DNA of 60,142 nt from Nitrosomonas halophila (GCF_900107165.1 NZ_FNOY01000014.1:1-60142), one strand, 5' to 3'; counted from the first letter of the stretch, positions 28,314 through 37,372 are shown. Made by a program: numbers and translations. The notes: generated from the sequence alone by a model not told the origin.

Positions 28314-29279
28314 ATGACCAGCCTTTATGTTGACAGACGCGGTGTCGAACTCGAACTTGATGGCGATGCGCTGGTTTTTCGCGAACAGGGCACCCGGACC
28401 GGAACTGTACCCATTGCACCGCTTTCCCGGGTATTTCTGAGGGGAGATGTGCGCTTGCAGACCAGTGTGCTGGGCAAGCTGGGCGAACGCGGGATTGGGG
28501 TCATCATTTTATCCGGGCGCAAGGCGGAACCTACCATGCTGCTGGCCAGGCCGCACAATGATGCAGCCAGGCGTGTGGCGCAGTATCGATTATCGGACGA
28601 TGCGGCATTTTGTCTGGCCTTCTCGCGCTCGCTGGTGTTCGACAAGGTCAGCGCTCAGCGCGATTACGCGCAGGGCCTGCGGGAAATTGCGCTCGCACAC
28701 CGGTACGAGCTGACACTGGTTTTACGCACGCTGGACCAGATTTTGCCACGCATTGCGCAAATGCCCACCATTGCAGCCCTGAGAGGCATTGAAGGTGCCG
28801 CATCGGCTGCACATTTCAAGGGAATTGCCGCCATCGCCGCACCCCGGTTGAATTTCAGCCAGCGCAACCGCCGGCCGCCCCGCGATCCACTGAATGCAGT
28901 GCTCTCGCTGGGCTATACCTTGCTGCACACAGAAGCTGTCCTGGCACTCCATGGCGCGGGACTCGATCCTTTTATCGGTTTTTATCACCAGCTTGATTTT
29001 GGCCGCGAGTCATTGGCCTGCGACCTTGTGGAGCCCATCAGGATCGAGGTGGATAGCTTTGCATTGCAACTCTTCCGCAAGGAAATATTAAAGCCGGAGT
29101 TTTTTACGACCTCCGAGAAAGGGTGTTTTATGGGCAAAAATGGGCGTGTGGCATTCTATACCGAATGGGAACGCCAGGCGGAACGCCTCCGAAAAATACT
29201 GACAGCGCATATCACCAAACTGACGGAGAGGCTGACGCCCGCGCCATCCGGCATAACCCGCGACAACGGAGATATCTGA
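28314..29279 (+). CDS. cas1: Cas1 integrase
   Basis: This 321-residue metal-dependent integrase inserts new spacers at the leader end of the array. The active-site residues are visible: Glu160 in RGIEGAAS, His225 in GLDPFIGFYHQ and Glu240 in CDLVEPIR. AGGAG precedes the ATG. It is flanked by two different cas2 genes. No reverse transcriptase domain is fused to it, although many type III Cas1 proteins have one. Confidence 0.97.
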   Translation: MTSLYVDRRGVELELDGDALVFREQGTRTGTVPIAPLSRVFLRGDVRLQTSVLGKLGERGIGVIILSGRKAEPTMLLARPHNDAARRVAQYRLSDDAAFCLAFSRSLVFDKVSAQRDYAQGLREIALAHRYELTLVLRTLDQILPRIAQMPTIAALRGIEGAASAAHFKGIAAIAAPRLNFSQRNRRPPRDPLNAVLSLGYTLLHTEAVLALHGAGLDPFIGFYHQLDFGRESLACDLVEPIRIEVDSFALQLFRKEILKPEFFTTSEKGCFMGKNGRVAFYTEWERQAERLRKILTAHITKLTERLTPAPSGITRDNGDI

Positions 29280-29281
29280 GC

Positions 29282-29575
29282 ATGCTGTACTGGGTCATTG
29301 GCTACGACATCACCGATTCCATTCGCTTACAGCGGGTTCACCGCGCTGTGCGCCGCCATGCCATCCCGCTGGAGCTGAGTGTATTCCTGCTCACAGGCAG
29401 CGCAGCCGACAAGCAGCGCTGCATGCAAGAGATCAGCGCACTGATCGACCCGCGGCAGGATGACCTGCGCTGCTATCCTCTGCCCGCCCGTGGCCTCCAG
29501 GAACGCATCGGCAAAGCGACTTTACCTGCCGGCATACACTGGAGCGGGTTGCCAGCCGGGCAAAACAATCTGTGA
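29282..29575 (+). CDS. cas2: Cas2, second copy
   Basis: This 97-residue protein begins LYWVIGYDITDSIRLQRVHR with the conserved Asp in YDIT, then LELSVFLLTGS, and RCYPLPARGLQERIGKATLP near the end. This is the other common Cas2 form. It starts two bases after the cas1 stop, so the two are translationally coupled. Either Cas2 could be the true partner of Cas1, or both could be used. Confidence 0.88.
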   Translation: MLYWVIGYDITDSIRLQRVHRAVRRHAIPLELSVFLLTGSAADKQRCMQEISALIDPRQDDLRCYPLPARGLQERIGKATLPAGIHWSGLPAGQNNL

Positions 29576-29627
29576 TCGCCTGAGAGTGCCTTTCCATATG
29601 CATCACAACAATATTATTGGAGAAAAT

Positions 29628-30773
29628 ATGAAATTCGATAGTCATCTCTGCTTGGTCTCCGCACAAGCGGCACCCAATCTCACGCCCGCGCTCGACCCGG
29701 CTTTTCGGCCCGCCAGTATCACACTGGCTGTCAGTACCGATATGCAGGAAAAGGCACGCTGGCTGGAAAGCGTACTCAAAGAACAAGGGGTGAAGGTGGA
29801 AAAACTGGATATCCAGAATCCATATGACTACTTCGAGTGCTGGGATAATTTTGCTGAATGGCTCGGTAACCAAACCAATGAAGCCGCCTTGAATGTGACC
29901 GGCGGCACCAAGGTCATGGCAATGGTCGCACAAGATGTTTTTCACGAAGAAAAGAAACCGGTTTTTTACGTCAATATCGAAAATGATGAAGTGATTCGTC
30001 TCGATAAACGGGGGGCGGGCTTTATATTGTCGAGCAAGATCAAGCTCAAGCACTATCTTGAAGCGCATGGTTACACCGTTTCACAATTATGCAAACCCGA
30101 TATCAAGGGGAATATCCGCGATCTCGTTGACCGCCTTGCCTATGAAAGTGAACGGCTTGGCAGGGCATTGGGCAAGCTGAACTGGCTGGCCAGTCAGGCT
30201 GAAGAAGACAGCCGGACCGGCACTTTCGTCACACCTGCACTGGATAGATATGACCAGGATAGCAAGGCATTTGACAGTCTGATTTCGATGTTCAAGGAAG
30301 AAAACATGCTCTCATTGGAAAAGAACAGGCTCGTGTTTCCTGATGATGCTGCGCGGCGATTCGTGAATGGAGGGTGGCTGGAATATCTATTCGCTCAATC
30401 GATCGCCAGCATCGCCCCCGCCGCTGACATCGTCGACTGGGGAATGAACATTGACGTATGCGCGCCCAATGGCAGCACCCGCAATGAACTCGATATTGCC
30501 TGCCTGGTAAAAAATACCCTGCATATTATCGAATGCAAATCCGCCAATCTGGCCGCCGATGGCAGAACCGGCGACAGCAGTGGCACAGATGCCATTTACA
30601 AGCTGGATGCCCTGCGCAGAATGGGTGGATTGCGCACCAAGGCGATGCTGGTCGATTTCCGCGGCAGTCTGAGCGAAAGCGATAAAAAAAGAGCGCGTCA
30701 AATGAATCTCGATATTCTCTCGGGCGCGCAGCTCCGGGATCTGAAAGGTGCATTGAAAACATGGTTAAAATGA
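29628..30773 (+). CDS. CARF-PD-(D/E)XK nuclease, Can2/Card1 type (DUF1887)
   Basis: This 381-residue protein has an N-terminal CARF domain with the ligand loop NVTGGTKVM (residues 89-97). A winged-helix-like middle follows. The C-terminal restriction-endonuclease fold has active-site residues in GGWLEY (Glu252), RNELDI (Asp289) and IIECKSAN (Glu302, Lys304). Known Can2/Card1 enzymes bind cyclic tetra-adenylate and cut nucleic acids, causing dormancy during phage infection. Here the activator would come from the GGDD site of Cas10. A GGAGAAA site precedes the ATG at 29628. The stop overlaps the next CARF gene. Confidence 0.88.
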   Translation: MKFDSHLCLVSAQAAPNLTPALDPAFRPASITLAVSTDMQEKARWLESVLKEQGVKVEKLDIQNPYDYFECWDNFAEWLGNQTNEAALNVTGGTKVMAMVAQDVFHEEKKPVFYVNIENDEVIRLDKRGAGFILSSKIKLKHYLEAHGYTVSQLCKPDIKGNIRDLVDRLAYESERLGRALGKLNWLASQAEEDSRTGTFVTPALDRYDQDSKAFDSLISMFKEENMLSLEKNRLVFPDDAARRFVNGGWLEYLFAQSIASIAPAADIVDWGMNIDVCAPNGSTRNELDIACLVKNTLHIIECKSANLAADGRTGDSSGTDAIYKLDALRRMGGLRTKAMLVDFRGSLSESDKKRARQMNLDILSGAQLRDLKGALKTWLK

Positions 30774-31879
30774 TGGCAACACCAGTACATTACCCGCGCC
30801 GCATTCTTCTGATCGTAACTGGCCTGACACCCCAGGTGGTCACTGAAACGCTGTATGCGCTTGCGGTCCAGGCGCAGGAAAAATTCATCCCGACCGAGAT
30901 TCACGTCATCTCCACCGGGGAAGGCGTGGAACGCGCGCGACTTTCCCTGCTCGATCCCGCTACCGGTTTTTTCTTTGCATTGTGCAAGGATTACGGTTTA
31001 CAGGGCATACATTTTACGCCCGAGAATCTGCATATTATCGAGGACGCTGCGGGCAGGCCGCTCTCAGATATCCGCACACCGGAGGATAACTTGCGTGCGG
31101 CCGATTTCATCATGCATTTTGTGCGCAATTTCTGCAGTGATGCGTCTTCCATGGTACATGTCTCCATCGCAGGCGGACGAAAGAGCATGGGATTTTTTGC
31201 CGGCTACGCGCTTTCCTTGTTTGGCAGATCCCAGGATCGTCTATCCCATGTACTGGTTAACGACCCTTTCGAATCCCTGCCCGATTTTTATTTTCCACCT
31301 CTCCAGGGAAAAGTGCTGTATTCGCGTCATAACAACAAACCCGTGCATACCACTGCCGCGCGCATCATGCTGGCCGATATTCCTTTTGTCAGGCTGCGTA
31401 ACGGCATGCCGAGCAAATTGCAGGACAGGCAAATATCTTTTCATGAAACTGTTGAAGAAGTGCAGTCCAGTCTTCATTTTGTTTCGCTTTCGTTCGATTT
31501 ACCCAATCAATCGGTTTGTTGCGGCGGAAAATCATTCAAGCTTCCTCCCTTGCTGCTGGCTTTTTATCTCTGGCTCGCACGCAGGCATGTCGCGGCATCC
31601 GGTCAAGGCGCCATTCATTGGCAGGAAGCCGATCCGCAAGAATTTCTGACGGTCTATACCGAAGTTGTCGGCCCCATGTCTGGATCCCTGGACAGAGTCA
31701 GGCAAGTGCTGAGCAACGGATTTGACAGACAGTACCTAGAGGAAAAAAAGGCCAAAATCAACCATAGGCTAGAAAAGGAATTGCCTCTGGAAGCAAGCTT
31801 CTATCAAATTGCGACATTTGGCGATAAACCCTTTACAAAATATGGCTTGCGGCTATCGCCGGACAAGATTGCACTCTGA
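30770..31879 (+). CDS. CARF protein of the NE0113 family (TIGR02584; often named Csm6-like ring nuclease)
   Basis: This 369-residue protein begins with a Rossmann-like CARF domain: ILLIVTGLTPQVVTETLYAL, then IHVISTGEGVERAR, then the signature VSIAGGRKSMGFFAGYALSL at about residues 127-146. The C-terminal half (about 200-369) has KLPPLLLAFYLWLARR and looks helical, with no convincing HEPN R-x4-6-H site. The family was first defined in Nitrosomonas europaea. It may degrade cyclic tetra-adenylate or sense it. It starts within the stop of the Can2/Card1 gene (ATGA), so the two proteins are coupled. An ATG three bases later is also possible. Confidence 0.82.
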   Translation: MMATPVHYPRRILLIVTGLTPQVVTETLYALAVQAQEKFIPTEIHVISTGEGVERARLSLLDPATGFFFALCKDYGLQGIHFTPENLHIIEDAAGRPLSDIRTPEDNLRAADFIMHFVRNFCSDASSMVHVSIAGGRKSMGFFAGYALSLFGRSQDRLSHVLVNDPFESLPDFYFPPLQGKVLYSRHNNKPVHTTAARIMLADIPFVRLRNGMPSKLQDRQISFHETVEEVQSSLHFVSLSFDLPNQSVCCGGKSFKLPPLLLAFYLWLARRHVAASGQGAIHWQEADPQEFLTVYTEVVGPMSGSLDRVRQVLSNGFDRQYLEEKKAKINHRLEKELPLEASFYQIATFGDKPFTKYGLRLSPDKIAL

Positions 31880-32040
31880 TCATCTCCAGGCACAGCTTGG
31901 ACAAACTGTGTTCATCGGATTTTATGGTGCGCAAGCACACCTGTGCTCAGAATCCGTGCCAGGAGAGCATGCAAACTACGGATAACGGTTTGGGGAGGCA
32001 GCAATCTAGCTCGGGTTGACAAGCAGCCGTGACAATCGAT

Positions 32041-32775
32041 TCATAGCCCTGGGCTCACGATGGCTGCTGTCATTCCGGAGCGTGCGAACAGAAGTACATA
32101 GTGCGGCCCGTAGTGACTGATCATGCGGCTGGCGGTCAGGCCGGCCGCGCTTGCCATGGCCTGCAGGGTAGTCAGGGTTTCAGGGTAATCATGCGCATGG
32201 ACATGCGTGCAGGCTTCTTCCAGCTGGCCTGCCGGTATCTCGATCCAGTTCTCACGCATCGATCGCAAGTAATCCCGCAGATAATTTTCCCTGCTTTGCT
32301 GTTCTTCCCGCACGACATCCACCATTATCAGCCAGCCATTTTCTGACAGGCAGCGTGCGGCCGCCCCGAAAAACCGCGCTTTTTCCTCTGGCATGAGATG
32401 ATGCACGGCAAAACCGGTAAAAATCACATCCCAGGTTTTATCGGCTGCCTCGATTGCGTCCAGCAGATCGCCCTGGGTCAATGCCACGGTAGTCTTGCAT
32501 GCGGCCAGGTAGTGGCTGGCCTCGGCCAGCGCGGCTTCGGATAAATCAATCCCCTGATACGAGGCAGGGGGAAATTGTTTCAGACAGGAGGCAAGATAGC
32601 GGGCATTGCCACAACCCAAATCCAGCAGGCGGTATCGCCCGTGGTCCTGGCGCAGTCCTAGGAGTCTACCCACATCCTGATAAATCTCTTGATGGAACAT
32701 GTAATTATGTTCCGTGATCAGGTCATACAATGACCAGGTCTGTGCGAATAGCGTGGATGATTCGGTGGTTGTCAT
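32041..32775 (-). CDS. Class I SAM-dependent methyltransferase
   Basis: This 244-residue protein has SAM motif I (LLDLGCGNARYLA), the acidic residue in YQGIDLSEAAL and motif IV in WDVIFTGFAVHHLM. That is a seven-strand small-molecule methyltransferase layout. The frame continues upstream, but MTTTESSTLFAQTW at 32775 is the likely start because the upstream part is not conserved-looking. The substrate is unknown. It faces away from the CRISPR genes and need not belong to them. Confidence 0.75.
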   Translation of the reverse strand: MTTTESSTLFAQTWSLYDLITEHNYMFHQEIYQDVGRLLGLRQDHGRYRLLDLGCGNARYLASCLKQFPPASYQGIDLSEAALAEASHYLAACKTTVALTQGDLLDAIEAADKTWDVIFTGFAVHHLMPEEKARFFGAAARCLSENGWLIMVDVVREEQQSRENYLRDYLRSMRENWIEIPAGQLEEACTHVHAHDYPETLTTLQAMASAAGLTASRMISHYGPHYVLLFARSGMTAAIVSPGL

Positions 32776-33189
32776 GGGAATTGATGGTGAAGAAACTGAT
32801 AATACATTTGCGCCATGGCAAATGATCAACTGCTGGCTGCATGCATGCTTTCGGTGCCTCACGCTTTCTCCAGCAAAATGTGCAGCGCCCCCTTGCACGA
32901 AAAAATATGCGTTCGGGTATTTTCGGGCTATCGCCATGCATGTATTGCTATATGATGTGAGCTGATCAGTCAAGTATTTTTGATCACTTTATTTGCTGCA
33001 GCCCGGCTAGTGCTGCAGCTCGCTGTGCGGGTGAAGCAGGCAGGACAACCCGCAGCGAACACCGCGGCAAGCCAACCGGCACGCGAAGTGAAGAGCGGCA
33101 TAATCACTGCGGCCACCCGAACTCAAGTGGCATACCGATCTTCCTTCCGGCATATTGTGCGATATGATTCTGGAGAAAGGAGAAGCCTG
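32776..33189. other. Intergenic region between divergent methyltransferase and EEP genes
   Basis: In these 414 bp I see no gene with support. GCTGCAGC recurs as an inverted repeat near 32995-33020. An A+T-rich part near 32965-32995 (TCAGTCAAGTATTTTTGATC) is a likely promoter area for both genes. Confidence 0.4.
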
Positions 33190-34368
33190 ATGAAGCGCCA
33201 ACTTGTTGTGCCCAGACCCCTCTTGGGCCTGGCCATTCTGATTACGTTCTCATTCCATAGCCATTCGTTGTGGGCAGAAAAGGCGCAGTGCGCCGATGTT
33301 TGGGATCGAGGTCATCTCAATGTGGTTACCATTAACCTGGCATTCTTTGAGATAGCGCGGCGGGATGAGCGCCTGGAGCGCATTGCTGATTTTGCTGACG
33401 CCAAAGCGCAGAGCGGGGAGCCGATTGATATCTTCCTAGTTCAGGAAGGCACAGCCGGCAAGCTGGTGGGCACCGGCGGCAGTCCGAAAGACCTGCGAGA
33501 CAAGCTGCAAACACGCGGGTTGCTTTACGATCAGCGCACGGCAATGAGCACCGGTGTCCCCGGCATTTTGACCGTCGGCAATGCCATATTAAGTCGCTGC
33601 GAAATTGATTTCAGTGCTTCCAAGTTGTTGCCCGCCACATTCGAGCAAATTGAGATCGAGGACGTTGGACGCCTGGCCATGCCCATCACCCGGAACGTGA
33701 TGATGGTGCGTCTGAAAATTCCTGGCGCCTCCCGGGATTACCGCAGAATCAATATCTACAATACCCATCTGTGCACCGGCGGCAGCAGCAGTATTGTTTA
33801 CGAGGGTATCAATATCAGTGCCAGTGGCTGCAGTGTCGATCAACGCCAGCACCAGCTGGCGAGCCTGTTGAAATTTGTCACGGCGGCGGAACGCGTCTTC
33901 TCCTTCTTTGGCGTGAAACCGCATATTTTGGGCGGAGATTTCAACATGGACAATTTCAGGGGTGGCGAGCCGGGACAATTCGGCAACGAGAAGCCGCTCT
34001 ATGACAGCGTGACCGGCGCGGGTTTTATCGATGCCTATGCCCAATCTCAAATGGATAAAGACATTCCGCTGCAGGCGCTTTGCGTCCGAACCGCGGATCT
34101 GTTTGCACCCTTGCCAGATCATCCCGATCTCTATCAGGCATGGGAACCGGATGAGCACTGCACGACTGGCGTATCTTTCCTGGACCAGAGTGGGCCTTTC
34201 CCGGAGTTTTTTGACAGCACGCCAAGACGCATCGACTATGTTTTCACAAAGGGCTTCGGTGTGGAACAGGGTGAAGTCATCTTCAATCCCAATGCCAGCC
34301 CACCCAGACCGCACGAACCCATAGTATCCGACCATGCCGGTGTCAGCGTCAGGCTATCGCTTCAGTAG
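33190..34368 (+). CDS. Secreted endonuclease/exonuclease/phosphatase (EEP) family protein
   Basis: This 392-residue protein has a signal peptide (hydrophobic ILITFSFHSHS, ending WAEKA near residue 31). The EEP domain shows VVTINLAFFE, IFLVQEG with the metal-binding Glu, YNTHLCTG, LGGDFNMDN and the terminal SDHAGVSVRL, all expected for the DNase I-like fold. It would act outside the cytoplasm on DNA, lipid or phosphate ester; which one cannot be told. AAAGGAGAAG precedes the ATG at 33190. Upstream frame extension is rejected because it removes the signal peptide. Confidence 0.82.
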   Translation: MKRQLVVPRPLLGLAILITFSFHSHSLWAEKAQCADVWDRGHLNVVTINLAFFEIARRDERLERIADFADAKAQSGEPIDIFLVQEGTAGKLVGTGGSPKDLRDKLQTRGLLYDQRTAMSTGVPGILTVGNAILSRCEIDFSASKLLPATFEQIEIEDVGRLAMPITRNVMMVRLKIPGASRDYRRINIYNTHLCTGGSSSIVYEGINISASGCSVDQRQHQLASLLKFVTAAERVFSFFGVKPHILGGDFNMDNFRGGEPGQFGNEKPLYDSVTGAGFIDAYAQSQMDKDIPLQALCVRTADLFAPLPDHPDLYQAWEPDEHCTTGVSFLDQSGPFPEFFDSTPRRIDYVFTKGFGVEQGEVIFNPNASPPRPHEPIVSDHAGVSVRLSLQ

Positions 34369-34503
34369 CGTGCATCCATCGCTCCGATGCCGCAGACAAA
34401 CCTGTATAGCAGGCCTTTATCGCCACGTTGCGGCATTGGAGCAAATTAGATCACACCCTGCTGCATGCTGAAGCAGCATTACAATCAGCCAGGAGACTGT
34501 CCG

Positions 34504-34923
34504 CTAATCAACGGCAAACCCTGCCTCCTTCCAGCCCTGGATACCATCCCGGTAATAAAAGATATGCCGCCAGCCCCACTCGACCGCTTTCTGGCTGGCC
34601 TTGGAACTGCCCAGGCAATGGGCGCCATTGCAATAGAAAACCAGCGCTTCATGTTTGCTGACGATAGCCTGCAAATTGCTGGCGGTGAAATCCTCGCTGT
34701 TGACAGACAAGTGCCGCGCGCCCGGAATATGTGCGCTGTGGAAGTCTTCCGGTTTGCGCACATCGATAAAGACATAACCGCGCGCCAGCAGCAGTCTGGC
34801 GGTATCGGTATCGATGGTGGTCGCGCCCACGATATGCCGGGGGGCGATGTCCTCTGCCGCCGCCGCTAAATTTGCCAACGAAACGACAACTATGGACAGG
34901 ATGATCAACAGGTATTTTTGCAT
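34504..34923 (-). CDS. Periplasmic rhodanese-like protein
   Basis: This 139-residue protein has a signal peptide (residues 1-22, ending AAAAED). One rhodanese domain follows with DVRKPEDFHSAHIPGARHL and the active-site loop FYCNGAHCLGSSKAS. The loop differs from the usual six-residue CxxGxR form. AGGAG lies seven bases before the ATG at 34923. A trans-periplasmic sulfur or thiol role is plausible. A 14-bp fragment like a MITE end (34490-34503) lies just after its stop. Confidence 0.8.
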   Translation of the reverse strand: MQKYLLIILSIVVVSLANLAAAAEDIAPRHIVGATTIDTDTARLLLARGYVFIDVRKPEDFHSAHIPGARHLSVNSEDFTASNLQAIVSKHEALVFYCNGAHCLGSSKASQKAVEWGWRHIFYYRDGIQGWKEAGFAVD

Positions 34924-35148
34924 CGTCTCGCTCCTGATCAAAATGGATTAAATTAGACCTTGTCCAAGTCCGGATGTGCCATGGACTTTCCGCTACTTTA
35001 CCCCAAATCACACCATGTGCGTACAGTAGCCGGCAAACCCGGTCCATCGACCCGCCCAACCGGCAATGGTCGGTTTAAGGTAGAATGCTGCTTGATTTTT
35101 GTATCCGCTATACCGGTGTATTAAGCCTCATCCCAGGAGCCTGCTCTC

Positions 35149-36534
35149 ATGAAAATTCAAGAACTCTTGCAACAACGCGGCAAGGAAAATTTCTCGTTGC
35201 ACGACCGTTACCTCAACAGCCAGATGGTCAGGGTGCTTAAAACCATTGGCTTTGACCGCCATTATGTCAGAGCCGATGGCGCCTATTTATTTGACGACAA
35301 GGACAATCGCTATCTGGATCTATTGAGTGGTTTCGGCGTATTTGCGTTGGGACGGAATCACCCGGAAATCGTGGAGGCGCTCAAGGATGTGCTGGAAGCG
35401 GAAGCGCCCAATCTGGTGCAACTGGATGTATCGTTGCTGGCTGGGGTGCTGGCGGAAAAACTGGTAAAACTGACGCCGCCCGGCCTGAATCGTGTGTTCT
35501 TCGCCAATTCGGGAACGGAAACGATCGAGGCCGCCATCAAATTCAGCCGCTATGCGACTGGCAAATCTAAAATCATTTTTTGCCGCGGCTGCTACCACGG
35601 GCTGAGCCTCGGTTCACTGTCCGCCACCGGGGATGATCACTACAAGAAAGGTTTCGGGCCGCTGGTGCCCGATTTCATCGAGATCCCCTTCAACGACCTG
35701 GCCGCCTTGGAAGAGGCGCTGGCACAAAACGATGTGGCCGCATTCATTACCGAACCGATCCAGGGGCATGGCGTCTGGATACCGGATGACGATTATCTGC
35801 CGGGCGCAGCCGCGCTGGCTCGCAAATATGGCGCGCTGTTCATCGCCGATGAGGTACAGACCGGACTCGGACGCACCGGCAAATGGTGGGCAGTCGAACA
35901 CTGGTCGGTCGAGCCCGACATTATCTGCATGGCCAAGGCCCTTTCGGGCGGATTTGTGCCGGTCGGTGCACTGGTTTGCAAGGAATGGATTTTTGACAAA
36001 GTTTTCAATCGCATGGATCGCGCCGTGGTGCACGGCAGCACTTTCGGCAAAAACAATCTGGCCATGGCGGCAGGCCTGGCGACACTTGAGGTGATGGAGT
36101 CCGAGAATCTGATCGAACACGCCGCCCAGGCCGGCAAAACCATTCTCGATCAGCTGCAGCCCATGGTTGATGAATACGAATGCCTCAGCGAAGTACGCGG
36201 TCTGGGCATGATGATCGCACTCGAATTCACCGAACCCAAAAGCCTGTCGTTGAAATTGTCCTGGAAAATGCTGGAGGCCGCCAACAAGGGGTTGTTCTCG
36301 CAAATGATCACGGTACCGTTATTCAGGCGGCACCGGATTCTGTCGCAAGTGGCCGGTCATGGCATGAATATCGTCAAGTTCATTCCACCGCTGATTCTGA
36401 CCGAATCCGATATTGAATGGCTGGTAGGGGCAGTCAGAAATGTGGTGGCGGATGCGCACCGTGGTCCCATTGCGGTCTGGGATCTGGGCAAGACCCTGGC
36501 CACTCAGGCCATGCGATTCAAGGTAGGCACATAA
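35149..36534 (+). CDS. Class III PLP-dependent aminotransferase
   Basis: This 461-residue enzyme has the PLP lysine (Lys263 in MAKALSGGFVPVGA), FFANSGTETIEAAIKFSR for phosphate binding and FIADEVQTGLGRTG. It belongs with acetylornithine/ornithine aminotransferases. The N-terminus (IQELLQQRGKENFSLHDRYL) and the length resemble HpnO-like hopanoid aminotransferases, but this is from memory and no hopanoid genes are nearby. CAGGAG precedes the ATG. The substrate is not settled. Confidence 0.82.
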   Translation: MKIQELLQQRGKENFSLHDRYLNSQMVRVLKTIGFDRHYVRADGAYLFDDKDNRYLDLLSGFGVFALGRNHPEIVEALKDVLEAEAPNLVQLDVSLLAGVLAEKLVKLTPPGLNRVFFANSGTETIEAAIKFSRYATGKSKIIFCRGCYHGLSLGSLSATGDDHYKKGFGPLVPDFIEIPFNDLAALEEALAQNDVAAFITEPIQGHGVWIPDDDYLPGAAALARKYGALFIADEVQTGLGRTGKWWAVEHWSVEPDIICMAKALSGGFVPVGALVCKEWIFDKVFNRMDRAVVHGSTFGKNNLAMAAGLATLEVMESENLIEHAAQAGKTILDQLQPMVDEYECLSEVRGLGMMIALEFTEPKSLSLKLSWKMLEAANKGLFSQMITVPLFRRHRILSQVAGHGMNIVKFIPPLILTESDIEWLVGAVRNVVADAHRGPIAVWDLGKTLATQAMRFKVGT

Positions 36535-36555
36535 CCCTCAAGGCGCGCCGCGCTC

Positions 36556-37275
36556 TCAGTCATGCCCGGCGCTCGCCGGGTCGCCGCGCGCCCACAAGCA
36601 ATTGCCCCGGCTTTCGCTTTTGATGCGCTCCAGCAGTTGATGATGTGATTCGAGCTCCTGTTCGCTCGCGGGCGGCACGACCAGCGTCAGTTTCTGCAGG
36701 TCAATCGCCATCTCGGCAGCCGACTGCGGCGATGCATCCAGCTCTACCAGCAGGCTTTCCTGCCCCCGCGTCATGGCCAGATAGACTTCGGCTAACAACT
36801 CCGCGTCGAGCAAGGCTCCGTGCAGGGTTCGCCTGGAATTATCGATTTGGTAACGCTCGCATAATGCATCCAGATTGTTGCGTTTGCCCGGATGCAACTC
36901 CTTGGCCAATACCAGCGTATCGCTGACCTCGGTGCAGTAATTCAACAGCGGCTGCAAATTGATCAGATTGAGCTCATGATCGATAAAACCCACGTCAAAG
37001 GGTGCATTGTGAATGAGGATCTCGGCATCGCCAATAAACGCCAGGAACGCCTCACAGATATCCTGGAACTTCGGTTTATCGCTCAGAAACGCCCGGGTCA
37101 GGCCATGGACCTGGAGCGCGCCTTCATCGCTGTCCCGTCCCGGATTGAGATAGTGATGGAAATGGCGGCCGGTCAAGCGCCGGTTGTACATTTCGACCGC
37201 CGCAATTTCGACGATGCGGTGGCCCAGCGCAGGTTCGAGACCGGTGGTCTCGGTATCAAGAAATATCTGTCGCAT
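36556..37275 (-). CDS. dnaQ: DNA polymerase III epsilon subunit
   Basis: This 239-residue proofreading 3'-5' exonuclease has Exo I (FLDTETTGLEP), Exo II (LIHNAPFDVGFIDHEL) and Exo III (TLHGALLDAELLAEVYL). The C-terminal part should contact the polymerase subunit. It is downstream of rnhA on the same strand, the arrangement seen with gloB in E. coli. Confidence 0.96.
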   Translation of the reverse strand: MRQIFLDTETTGLEPALGHRIVEIAAVEMYNRRLTGRHFHHYLNPGRDSDEGALQVHGLTRAFLSDKPKFQDICEAFLAFIGDAEILIHNAPFDVGFIDHELNLINLQPLLNYCTEVSDTLVLAKELHPGKRNNLDALCERYQIDNSRRTLHGALLDAELLAEVYLAMTRGQESLLVELDASPQSAAEMAIDLQKLTLVVPPASEQELESHHQLLERIKSESRGNCLWARGDPASAGHD

Positions 37276-37372
37276 AGTAAAGTCTAACCTCCCAGGCGAT
37301 CACCTGGAACCCTGGCGCATGGATTGCACCCCATCCGGGACAAACTCAGCTTCATCACTGCATACTGCCGGT

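Noticed and set aside
31300..31360. RHNNKPVH in the NE0113-family protein as a HEPN R-x6-H motif
   Set aside because: It lies between the CARF domain and the next domain, not in a HEPN helix pair, and the spacing and context are wrong.
34490..34503. CAGGAGACTGTCCG as a fifth MITE copy
   Set aside because: Only one end-like 14-bp stretch is present, with no internal element or second end; it may be a relic or chance.
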